A stretch of 64,000 nucleotides of DNA from JAHJCW01 sp965369995 (lineage in GTDB: Bacteria > Fidelibacterota > Marinisomatia > Marinisomatales > JAHJCW01). Below the pieces are notes generated by a model. The model searched no databases, had not been told where the DNA came from, and worked only from the letters and a program-made list of their open reading frames with translations. Positions 17,476-25,698 of the stretch are shown one piece after another. A program made the translations under genes and the position numbers. The stretch covers positions 1 to 64,000 of the forward strand of contig CBDURO010000003.1 in assembly GCA_965369995.1 (NCBI GenBank). Direction: 5' to 3'. The first letter of the stretch is position 1. Each line of letters starts with the position of its first letter.

Positions 17476-20400
17476 ATGTTTCACGTGAAACGTCCCTATC
17501 AAATTTGCTATCAAACATGGCAATTAATTTGAATATCGATAAAAATGTATTTAGTACTAATCAGTCATTCTCTGGACTTACGAGCTCAGCGGCAAGCTTG
17601 CTATTGCTTTCAATTAATAGTAGTATTTATGACAAGCCGACTCTCATCGTCCTAGAGACTAGTACGTTAGCTGAAAAGCTATATTTAACATGTTATAACT
17701 TAGCTCCTGACGAAATTGCCTTCTTTCCCGAATCGGTATCAAAAGACTCAGATATTCCAGGATTTAATCTTGAAAACGAACGCTATCGATCAGAGGCGGT
17801 TAACTTTTTTCGTAAAAATAATTCGGGTTTAATTTTTACATCACTGGATGCCTCAAACGAGCCCGCTATAGATAAAATAACAAATGAAGAGACCTCTTTT
17901 ATTCTTAAAATTAATGAAGCCCACGATCGCCAAACATTGCTATCTACTTTAAATAACTGGGACTATGAACAAACCGATCATACAGAAACACCAAAGACTT
18001 ATTCTGTACGTGGGGGAATTTTAGATATATTTTTACCGTATTCTGCCAATCCAACGCGTATAGAGTTTTTTGGAAATACAATAGAGTCCATACGTATTTT
18101 TAATCCCAGATCGCAACGCACTATAAAAAATATAAACCGTATTGAAATATTTCCGCCGCCAATAAAAAACACTTCTTCACCTAATAAAATTTCTCTATTA
18201 AATTATTTGGGAAATACGTTTAATATCATCCATTTTTATGAAGAATCAGGATTGTTAAGCATACATTTCAATAAAAACCGCGACAATGATATAAATCTGA
18301 ATTGTAAAAACATAAAACTATCAGAAGAGGATATCTCCGATAACGATATTTCCTTAGATTCAGCATTAAGCACAACAATGCCAGATAATGTTTTTTTATT
18401 TTCAGACAACATCAACACTAAAACATTTCTTAATAAATATAAGCACGAGAGCTTTTTTGCGATACACAATGCCCTAGAAAAAGGTTTTTATTCAAAAGAT
18501 CTAAATCTTTGTTGTTTATCACTTTCTGAACTGAACAGCCAAAAACCTGTATTCCGCTCACGATGGACTGTTGATTCGGTTGCTGAAATTCCACAAAAAG
18601 AATTTTCTTCTTTAGAAGATTTGGATTGGGGTGATTATCTTGTACACCAGGACTTTGGTATCGGTTTATATCGCGGACTAAAGACGCTTTTAACCCACGA
18701 CAAAGTAAATCAGGAATGTATTAAAATTGAATACGCAGATAATGCAAACATATATATCCCAATAGATAAATTTAATCGCGTGCATAGAATGATTGTTACC
18801 GGGGGTAAAGAACCTGCACTCTCTACCTTAAACAGTCCAAAATGGAAGAGGCAGAAACAAATAGCAAAAGAATCTGCCAAAATCGCTGTACAAGATTTGG
18901 TGAATTTATATACTTCACGAAACAGAAAACGGGGGTTTAAGTATAATAAAAACAATGGTTTCATGCGAGAATTGGAGGCGTCGTTCCCTTACGAAGAAAC
19001 ACCTGGGCAAAAAACTACAATAGAAGCGGTTGTATCAGATATGGAAAAAGAATTTCCGGTTGATATGCTCATTTGTGGAGATGTCGGTTTTGGAAAAACA
19101 GAAGTTGCTTTGAGGGCTATCCTAAAGGCGATTGTTTCCGGTAAAAAAGTTCTTTTTTTAACACCTACCACCATTCTTGCTGATCAACATTTTATATCGA
19201 CCAAAGCCCGATTAGAGCCTTTGGGCGTACAAGTTGAATTACTATCACGATTTAAAACCAAAAAGCAACAGCAAGAAATATTGGAAAAAATGTTAATAGG
19301 TAAAACTGATTTGGTAATAGGAACTCACCGGTTACTTTCTCAAGATGTGCTTTTTCCCGATTTGGGGTTGCTAGTAATTGATGAAGAACATCGGTTTGGA
19401 GTAAAACATAAAGAAAAATTACGTCACTTGCGCTCTACCGTTGATGTACTAACACTTACCGCAACCCCGATACCAAGAACTTTGCAACAATCGTTGCTTG
19501 GTATACGAGACATAAGTCACATCAATACACCGCCAAAAACACGCCGCCCGATTAAAACATTTGTGCAATATCTCAATTGGGACAATATCAAAAGTATTGT
19601 AAATAATGAACTTGTGCGTGGCGGGCAAGTATATTTTTTACACAATGATATTTCATCAATTCCTTTCATTCTTAAAAAACTTATTGCCCTTTTTCCTAAC
19701 CATGTGACAGGCGTAGCACATGGCAAAATGAACACAAGAGATTTAGAAAATACTGTCCTTTCGTTTTTTTCGGGAAATATTGATATTTTACTATGCACAA
19801 CAATAATCGAATCCGGCCTAGATGTATCAAACGCTAACACAATTATTATCAACAATGCACAAAATTTTGGTCTTTCTCAATTATATCAAATCAGAGGTCG
19901 TGTTGGGCGTAGCTACAGACAGGCTTATTGTTTCTTGTTGTTACCGCACGGTAAAACTATCGGTGAAAGCGCACATAAACGGTTAAAGGCAATCGAACAT
20001 TTTACTTCCTTAGGTTCCGGCTATGATATTTCTCTTAAAGATCTTGAAATTCGCGGTGCAGGTAATCTCTTTGGTTATAAGCAAAGCGGAAATATTGCCA
20101 CCGTTGGATTTGAAATGTATTGTAAACTCTTACAAGAGGTTGTAGATGAATCAATCGGTAATACCGATGTACCACAACCGCCAAAGATTTCCATGCCAAT
20201 TAATGCCATGTTAGACAGCGGTTATGTATCGCTCGTGCAAGACAGATTGTATTTTTACCAACAATTATCTGAAGCGCGTGATATTGGCGCAGTAAACAAA
20301 ATTGAAGCTGAATTGCTTGATAGATTTAGTAGACTACCGCAGTCTGCAAAAAACTTAATGTATATAACCAAACTTCGCGCAAGGTTAACAGGAACCGCTG

Positions 20401-20642
20401 TGACGTACGTTTCGGTAATCGGTTCTGACCTCACGATAAAATTGGCAGATTTTTCACCTTTTTCATCCGCACAAGCACTATTTAAAGCTATTGAAGAAAA
20501 ATTGGCAATAAATAATTTTAGTTATCAGTTTACCCCGTCAAAAAGTGGTTTTTCGATTTTGGTGAAAGCTGATAATCTTAATCATTCATTAAAAGCTCTA
20601 GAATTATTTGTTGAGCTGTTTTCTAAAGGAAATTTTTCCTAA
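17472..20642 (+). CDS. mfd: Transcription-repair coupling factor Mfd
   Basis: Removes RNA polymerase stalled at DNA lesions and recruits UvrAB. The 1056 residues are somewhat short for the usual ~1150. An N-terminal UvrB-like region contains GGILDIFLPYSANPTRIEFFG. The RNA polymerase interaction domain has DWGDYLVHQDFGIGLYRG. The RecG-like helicase motor has Walker A GDVGFGKTE near 536-544 and a DEEH box near 637-640. TRCF signature segments include TATPIPRTLQQSL and QIRGRVGRS. The first residues NVSRET are encoded by the second parS palindrome. It overlaps mnmG by 4 bp. Confidence 0.95.
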   Translation: MNVSRETSLSNLLSNMAINLNIDKNVFSTNQSFSGLTSSAASLLLLSINSSIYDKPTLIVLETSTLAEKLYLTCYNLAPDEIAFFPESVSKDSDIPGFNLENERYRSEAVNFFRKNNSGLIFTSLDASNEPAIDKITNEETSFILKINEAHDRQTLLSTLNNWDYEQTDHTETPKTYSVRGGILDIFLPYSANPTRIEFFGNTIESIRIFNPRSQRTIKNINRIEIFPPPIKNTSSPNKISLLNYLGNTFNIIHFYEESGLLSIHFNKNRDNDINLNCKNIKLSEEDISDNDISLDSALSTTMPDNVFLFSDNINTKTFLNKYKHESFFAIHNALEKGFYSKDLNLCCLSLSELNSQKPVFRSRWTVDSVAEIPQKEFSSLEDLDWGDYLVHQDFGIGLYRGLKTLLTHDKVNQECIKIEYADNANIYIPIDKFNRVHRMIVTGGKEPALSTLNSPKWKRQKQIAKESAKIAVQDLVNLYTSRNRKRGFKYNKNNGFMRELEASFPYEETPGQKTTIEAVVSDMEKEFPVDMLICGDVGFGKTEVALRAILKAIVSGKKVLFLTPTTILADQHFISTKARLEPLGVQVELLSRFKTKKQQQEILEKMLIGKTDLVIGTHRLLSQDVLFPDLGLLVIDEEHRFGVKHKEKLRHLRSTVDVLTLTATPIPRTLQQSLLGIRDISHINTPPKTRRPIKTFVQYLNWDNIKSIVNNELVRGGQVYFLHNDISSIPFILKKLIALFPNHVTGVAHGKMNTRDLENTVLSFFSGNIDILLCTTIIESGLDVSNANTIIINNAQNFGLSQLYQIRGRVGRSYRQAYCFLLLPHGKTIGESAHKRLKAIEHFTSLGSGYDISLKDLEIRGAGNLFGYKQSGNIATVGFEMYCKLLQEVVDESIGNTDVPQPPKISMPINAMLDSGYVSLVQDRLYFYQQLSEARDIGAVNKIEAELLDRFSRLPQSAKNLMYITKLRARLTGTAVTYVSVIGSDLTIKLADFSPFSSAQALFKAIEEKLAINNFSYQFTPSKSGFSILVKADNLNHSLKALELFVELFSKGNFS
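17477..17492. promoter_or_regulatory. parS: parS-like ParB binding site 2
   Basis: The perfect 14-bp palindrome GTTTCACGTGAAAC (17478-17491) lies in a 16-mer differing only at the last base from the parS consensus. It is embedded in codons 2-7 of mfd. Together with the site at 15581 it places a probable ParB loading zone about 5-7 kb left of the dnaN-side origin candidate. Confidence 0.88.
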
Positions 20643-20667
20643 CTTTAATGTTTAAAATGTAGTGTCT

Positions 20668-21462
20668 ATGAGAAAATTATTACCATTTATAATTGTTTTA
20701 TTATTTATCTCTTGTGCGAAAGACAACAGGGTTGACACTCCTATTGTCGCAAAAGTAGAAAACTCAGTTCTTACCATTGCTGAGGCTGAAAAACTAAAAC
20801 TTGCCGTTCCTAATCAAAACTATTCCATTAATGATGTAGTTGCGTCATGGATTGATAGAGAATTACTTTATCTCGCAGCAAAACATGGCGGTCTTGAAAA
20901 CGATGAAACTTTAAACTCACAAGTCGGTATTTATCGGAAAGATTTATTTGGCAATACTTTCATGGATAATTACATTGCATCACAAATAACAATCGAAAAT
21001 GCAGAGATTAAAACCTATTATGATAAAAATAGAAGTTCCTTCAAACATAAAAATGATAGCGCCAAGATCATGCATTTTTTTATAACGACCGACTCGGTTG
21101 CTCAATACATTGCTGAGGCTCTGAAACAACCAAATAATTCAACAGACAGAAAAGTACTTTTAGCAAATTATAATGTTGATGTTGCAACCGTTGAAAAGGG
21201 AAATCTTATCGAACAATTAGATTCTGAGATCTTTTCAAATAATAGAACGAATTTTACTATTGGTCCAATTGAAACCGACTATGGATACCATATCATAGAA
21301 GTATTAAGCAGATATGAGGCGGGTTCACAAATTAATATTGATGAAGCTTACGATGAAATTTATCAACGACTTTTCAATCAAAAAAAAGCTCTCAGTTCAA
21401 TTCGCTTTTTAGATAGTTTAAGAAATCACTATACTGTAAAAATAAATTTAGAGAACAATTAA
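20668..21462 (+). CDS. Parvulin-type peptidyl-prolyl isomerase lipoprotein
   Basis: Periplasmic lipoprotein of about 264 residues with a type II signal. MRKLLPFIIVLLFISC gives a lipobox with Cys16, followed by AKDN. The mature part resembles the PpiC/SurA group: an N-terminal helical chaperone region (VENSVLTIAEAEKLKL) and a degenerate rotamase domain containing IGPIETDYGYHIIEVL. ATG 20668 gives the best signal peptide; a GTG two codons upstream is possible. The surA-like gene follows with a 1-base overlap, so the two probably act together on outer-membrane proteins. Confidence 0.82.
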   Translation: MRKLLPFIIVLLFISCAKDNRVDTPIVAKVENSVLTIAEAEKLKLAVPNQNYSINDVVASWIDRELLYLAAKHGGLENDETLNSQVGIYRKDLFGNTFMDNYIASQITIENAEIKTYYDKNRSSFKHKNDSAKIMHFFITTDSVAQYIAEALKQPNNSTDRKVLLANYNVDVATVEKGNLIEQLDSEIFSNNRTNFTIGPIETDYGYHIIEVLSRYEAGSQINIDEAYDEIYQRLFNQKKALSSIRFLDSLRNHYTVKINLENN

Positions 21463-22763
21463 TGAAAACACAAAAGATAAATCTTATAGTTTTATGCCTT
21501 CTTATTTTTTCAAATGTTGTATATAGCCAAGCAGAAAAAAGCAAGTCGGTTATTGATGGTGTCGCTGCAATTGTAGCAGACAATATTATTCTAAAAAGCG
21601 AATTAGCGCAGATTGTCAATCTTACAGCAATGCAACAAAATATAAATCCTAATCAAAATATGGAGCTATATCAACGTTTACAAATGCAGGTTTTACAATC
21701 GTTGATAGATCAAAAAGTAGTTTTAGAACTTGCAGAAAGAGACACAAACATTATCGTTAAGGATAAAGAGGTTGATATTGCTTTAGAAACACAAATAAAT
21801 AATATTCTAGCGCAAGCCGGCAGTGAAGAAAATGCTGAAAAAATGCTCGGTGAATCATTGCGTGATTTTAAGCGTGAGTATTGGTATGATATTCGTGAAC
21901 GACTATACGCAGATAAATTTCAGCAATCAAAGCTCCAAGGTGTCTCGGTAAATAGAACAGATGTTGAAAGTTTTTATAATACCTACAAAGACAGTTTACC
22001 ATTTTTTCCACCAAAGATAAAACTACGTCATATTTTACTTCCTCTCAAGCCGGGAGAAAAAAGTATAAATACTACCCTTGCTTTGTTAGACAGTTTACGT
22101 GATGAAGTTTACGCAGGAGCAGATTTTTCAGAGTTTGCAAAATTATATTCACAGGATCCTGGCTCTAAAAACCGCGGAGGCGATCTTGGTTTTACGCGTC
22201 GTGGTTCCTTAGTCAGTGAATTTGAAGAAGTAGCTTTCACACTTGATATCGGAGAGATCAGTAAACCGGTTAAAACAGCTTTCGGTTATCACATAATACA
22301 ACCACTAGAAAAACAGGGTGACAATGTACGTGTGAGACATATCTTAATAACTCCACCAATCTCAGAAGATGATGAACAAAAAGTGTATGATTTTGCCGCA
22401 ACAATTAAAGATTCAGTAAAAACTCTTGATGAATTTATCGCTCTCAATAAGCGACATTCTGTTGATGAGCAAACCAATAAAAGTGGTGGTGACTGGGGAT
22501 GGATAAATCCAAATTCTTTTGCCATTCCGGAAATTGGTCAGGTTTTACAATATTTGGAACTTCATGAATGCAGTCAGCCGGTTAAGACAAGTTTAGGGTA
22601 TCACCTATTATGGCTCGAGGATGCCAAGGAAGGCGGATATCCTAATCTAGAAAAACACTGGATTGATATTGAAGCAATGGCTTTAAACAAAAAGAAAATG
22701 GATTGGTATCAAGTCTTTATTCAGGATGCGCGGGAAAAATTCTATATATCGATTAAAAATTAA
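21462..22763 (+). CDS. SurA-like periplasmic chaperone with two rotamase domains
   Basis: Folding factor for outer-membrane proteins, 433 residues. A signal peptide (LIVLCLLIFSNVVYSQA) is followed by a SurA N-terminal chaperone region (VIDGVAAIVADNIILKSEL). Two parvulin domains follow, starting near residue 180 (IKLRHILLPL) and residue 288 (VRVRHILITPP). Each contains the conserved GGDLGF or GGDWGW and FGYHIIQP or LGYHLLWL elements. It is the last gene of the rpmH-side rightward unit and ends at the AT-rich DnaA-box region. The symbol surA is avoided because identity to the E. coli protein cannot be measured here. Confidence 0.88.
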   Translation: MKTQKINLIVLCLLIFSNVVYSQAEKSKSVIDGVAAIVADNIILKSELAQIVNLTAMQQNINPNQNMELYQRLQMQVLQSLIDQKVVLELAERDTNIIVKDKEVDIALETQINNILAQAGSEENAEKMLGESLRDFKREYWYDIRERLYADKFQQSKLQGVSVNRTDVESFYNTYKDSLPFFPPKIKLRHILLPLKPGEKSINTTLALLDSLRDEVYAGADFSEFAKLYSQDPGSKNRGGDLGFTRRGSLVSEFEEVAFTLDIGEISKPVKTAFGYHIIQPLEKQGDNVRVRHILITPPISEDDEQKVYDFAATIKDSVKTLDEFIALNKRHSVDEQTNKSGGDWGWINPNSFAIPEIGQVLQYLELHECSQPVKTSLGYHLLWLEDAKEGGYPNLEKHWIDIEAMALNKKKMDWYQVFIQDAREKFYISIKN

Positions 22764-23193
22764 TATTCACAAGTTTTCAACATAACCTTTAATACTGTAA
22801 ATTTACCGTCGTTAGTTATCCACATAATTATCTACATCTTGTCCACAAAAAATTTATCCTTCTATAAAAATGATCAATTAATTAGATAAACATTATTAGC
22901 GGTTAATTATCCACATAATTATCAACAATATCCACATAAAGTTTTAGTTTAAGTAAATCAACATACAGTTGTCATTATTTATATTAATTTAAAAAACAAT
23001 CTATTAATCATATCAACATTATTAACACTATAAATAATAAAATGTTTTTAATATAAATCTAAAATATATTATATAATCAAAACATATTATCATACTATTG
23101 GGTATGTTTGATATTAAATTTTTATTTACTCTTTATGCTCATAATAAAGTAAATTAATACTCTTTATATAAACAATATTTACAAGGAAGTTTT
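22764..23193. other. oriC: Candidate origin of replication (oriC)
   Basis: A 430-bp gene-free interval just upstream of dnaN. Two clusters of DnaA-box-like 9-mers are seen. The first is TTATCCACA 22816, TTATCTACA 22828 and TTGTCCACA 22839. The second is TTATCCACA 22907, TTATCAACA 22919 and ATATCCACA 22928. All point the same way at 9-12 bp spacing. The 26-bp stretch 22811-22836 recurs at 22902-22927 with two changes. A further weak box, TTTTCAACA, is at 22774. To the right, 22965-23160 is extremely AT-rich and could be the unwinding element. Box density, spacing and dnaN context are the evidence; function is inferred. Confidence 0.78.
22811..22927 (+). repeat. 26-bp direct repeat carrying paired DnaA boxes
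   Basis: Positions 22811-22836 and 22902-22927 match at 24 of 26 bases with a 91-bp offset. Each copy holds a perfect TTATCCACA followed 12 bp later by a variant box, so the initiator-binding module appears duplicated. Confidence 0.8.
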
Positions 23194-24306
23194 ATGAAAA
23201 TTTCAACATCTAAAACAGAATTACAAACGGCTCTCCAGAAACTATCGAAAGCAGTACCAAATCGTTCAACTTTACCTATTTTAAGTTTTGTATTATTTCA
23301 AGTAGATGATGAAAATACAATTATTAGAAGTACAGATCTAGAAATCACAATTGTAACGAAATTGCCGGCAACTATAACAGAAACAGGGTCAGCCGCAATT
23401 CCTTTGCAACCATTATTAGAGATAACAAACGAGATCAATGATGATAGAATTACATTATCAGTTAATCAACAACATAAAATTGAATTAAAAACTGATAATG
23501 GTGTTTATGATCTAATGGGAAAACCCCCTGAAGAATTCCCTGCATTACCGCAAACTGACGGTAAAAAGAATTTAGGAATTAATCTTGAAACAATGAAATC
23601 AGTTATAGAAATGACAAGTTTCGCAGTAAGTCGTGATGAAATGAAACCGGCACTAACAGGAGTTTTTCTTCGGGTGAACGAAAGTCAGCTTACCGCAGTT
23701 GCGACCGATGGACACCGCCTTGTGCAATACATTGTTAAAGATTATAAAGCCGGTGAGTTTACAGGCGATGTTATTATACCAAGAAAATTTTTAGGTCTAT
23801 TTAATACTTTTACTGCGGATGAAGTAAAAATTTTGGTAAGCGATAATCATCTAATCGCATCGTTTGGCGAAGATACGGTTTATACGCGAGTTATTGATGA
23901 ACGATTCCCTGATTATGAAAGTGTAATACCGGCGGATAATGATAAAGTATTAGCCGTTAATCGTAATGATTTATTGGGAGCAGTACGAAGAGTTTCTATC
24001 TTTTCAAACAAAGCCACTCATCAAATTGCTCTGCATTTAAATGAGAAAAAAGTACGTATGACAACTGAAGATCCTGAAAAGGCATCGCGTGGTCAAGAAG
24101 ATTTATCAGGCGCCCAATATAATGGTGAATCCCTTTTGATTGGTTATAATGCATCATATTTACGTGATATATTAGCTCATGTTCATGACGAAAATGTGAT
24201 TATTAAATTGAAAACACCAATAACCGCGACTCTATTTTATCCTGAAAAAGAAAAAGAGAATATAGATTTGACAATGCTATTAATGCCTATTAGGTTGAAC
24301 GATTAG
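23194..24306 (+). CDS. dnaN: DNA polymerase III beta sliding clamp
   Basis: Ring-shaped processivity clamp of the replicative polymerase, 370 residues in three repeated clamp domains. It begins MKISTSKTELQTALQKLSKAVPNRSTLPIL. LMGKPPEEFPALP lies at the end of the first domain, and TGVFLRVNESQLTAVATDGHRL in the second. The C-terminus LLMPIRLND is the typical clamp end. AAGGAAG precedes the ATG at a good distance. It opens the dnaN-recF-dciA-gyrB-gyrA group to the right of the DnaA-box region and lies away from dnaA. Confidence 0.96.
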   Translation: MKISTSKTELQTALQKLSKAVPNRSTLPILSFVLFQVDDENTIIRSTDLEITIVTKLPATITETGSAAIPLQPLLEITNEINDDRITLSVNQQHKIELKTDNGVYDLMGKPPEEFPALPQTDGKKNLGINLETMKSVIEMTSFAVSRDEMKPALTGVFLRVNESQLTAVATDGHRLVQYIVKDYKAGEFTGDVIIPRKFLGLFNTFTADEVKILVSDNHLIASFGEDTVYTRVIDERFPDYESVIPADNDKVLAVNRNDLLGAVRRVSIFSNKATHQIALHLNEKKVRMTTEDPEKASRGQEDLSGAQYNGESLLIGYNASYLRDILAHVHDENVIIKLKTPITATLFYPEKEKENIDLTMLLMPIRLND

Positions 24307-24340
24307 GCATTAAAGATATTTATAAATATTAGTTTATTTT

Positions 24341-25423
24341 ATGCCAATTAAGGAAATTGAATTGGTTTCTTTTCGCAATCATGATACTATAAATTTGGAA
24401 TTTTACCCTAAGATCAATGTTATTTGGGGCAAGAATGGATCGGGTAAAACCGCTATCTTAGAAGCAATACATTCATTATCAATTGGCCGGAGTTTTAGAA
24501 CAAATCGGAAAAAAGAATTATTAAAAGACGATAAAGAATTTTTTAGTATAACAGGAAAATTTCAAACTGCTGATAAAATTCAAGAAATTCAAATTAACCA
24601 AACTAAAGACGGAACAAGACGAACGTTCATCGATGGAAATAAACTTGAGAGTATTAGGGAATTGGTAGGATTAAATCCGGTAGTACTGTTATCTCCGGAA
24701 GAGCAAGTTATAACAAAAGGAGCACCGCAGGACCAAAGAAATTATTTTAATAAATTATTCTCGGTTGTCTCTAATGAATATTTCACAATTTTATCAGATT
24801 ATAATAGAATTTTAAAACAACGTAACAAATTATTAGATGATTTTAATTTAACAAACGAAGCGGAAGCAGAATTAGATATTTGGAATGAGAGGATATCTGA
24901 AATCGGTCAAAAGTTGTGGAAGAAAAGGATAGATTATTTCAAAAATTTTAGTCTTGAACTAAATAAAACGGTAAAAGCTTTTAAGGATGATGACTTTACA
25001 TTTTCGTGTGAGCTAGTAACAACAATATCAAATAATGAAAAAGAGTATACGGAAATATTGAATAAAAGACAAAACAGGGATATATACTTAGGGCGAACAA
25101 CATATGGCCCGCATACGGATAAAATTAATTTTACGTTTAATGGAAAAAATATCAAACAGTATGGCTCACAAGGTGAACACAAACTTGCATTATTATTAAT
25201 AAAATTAGCGGAAGTAAGGTTAATTAGAAAAGTAACTAAAAATGCCCCGACAGTACTTTTAGATGATTTATTTGCAAAATTAGACGACTATCGCAGCAAA
25301 CAAGCGATGGCAATGATAGATAATGATCTTCAAACAATAATAACAACTACAGATTTAAAAATTGTTGAAGATAGAGGCGTAAAAATTAACAAATTCAATA
25401 ATGGCAGTTTTTATTTAGGCTAA
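24341..25423 (+). CDS. recF: DNA replication and repair protein RecF
   Basis: SMC-like ATPase that loads RecA at ssDNA gaps, with RecO and RecR. The 360 residues have Walker A WGKNGSGKTAILEA near 30-43, an ABC signature YGSQGEHKLALL, and Walker B VLLDDLFAKLDD. The start region IKEIELVSFRNHDTINLEF is canonical. It follows dnaN after 34 bp, and its last base is the first base of the dciA start codon. Confidence 0.95.
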   Translation: MPIKEIELVSFRNHDTINLEFYPKINVIWGKNGSGKTAILEAIHSLSIGRSFRTNRKKELLKDDKEFFSITGKFQTADKIQEIQINQTKDGTRRTFIDGNKLESIRELVGLNPVVLLSPEEQVITKGAPQDQRNYFNKLFSVVSNEYFTILSDYNRILKQRNKLLDDFNLTNEAEAELDIWNERISEIGQKLWKKRIDYFKNFSLELNKTVKAFKDDDFTFSCELVTTISNNEKEYTEILNKRQNRDIYLGRTTYGPHTDKINFTFNGKNIKQYGSQGEHKLALLLIKLAEVRLIRKVTKNAPTVLLDDLFAKLDDYRSKQAMAMIDNDLQTIITTTDLKIVEDRGVKINKFNNGSFYLG

Positions 25424-25698
25424 TGCAAAGTTTAAAAATAGCTATTGATTCAATGTTGAAAAAGTTTGGCATTGATAATGCGATCGCCCAAAACAGGGCG
25501 TTAAATATTTGGAGTGAAATTGTTGGAGACAAAGTTGCAAAAAACACACAGCCCGACAGGGTTGAACATGGCGTGATAATTGTAAAAGTATCATCGCCAA
25601 CATGGCGGCAGGAATTATATTTCCAAAAAAAAGAAATAATTCAAAAAATAAACAATACAATTGGTAAAAATGTAATAAGGGACATAAGATTCATATGA
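25423..25698 (+). CDS. dciA: DUF721 / DciA-type helicase loader
   Basis: A 91-residue protein of the DUF721 family, now known as DciA, the widespread loader of the replicative helicase DnaB in bacteria lacking DnaC or DnaI. The core pattern is IWSEIVGDKVAKNTQPDRVEHGVIIVKVSSPTWRQEL shortened here to its key parts: the W-x-E-I-V-G turn near 29-34 and the SPTWRQEL segment near 62-69. The position between recF and gyrB is the common one for this family. It overlaps recF by one base and gyrB by four. Confidence 0.85.
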   Translation: MQSLKIAIDSMLKKFGIDNAIAQNRALNIWSEIVGDKVAKNTQPDRVEHGVIIVKVSSPTWRQELYFQKKEIIQKINNTIGKNVIRDIRFI

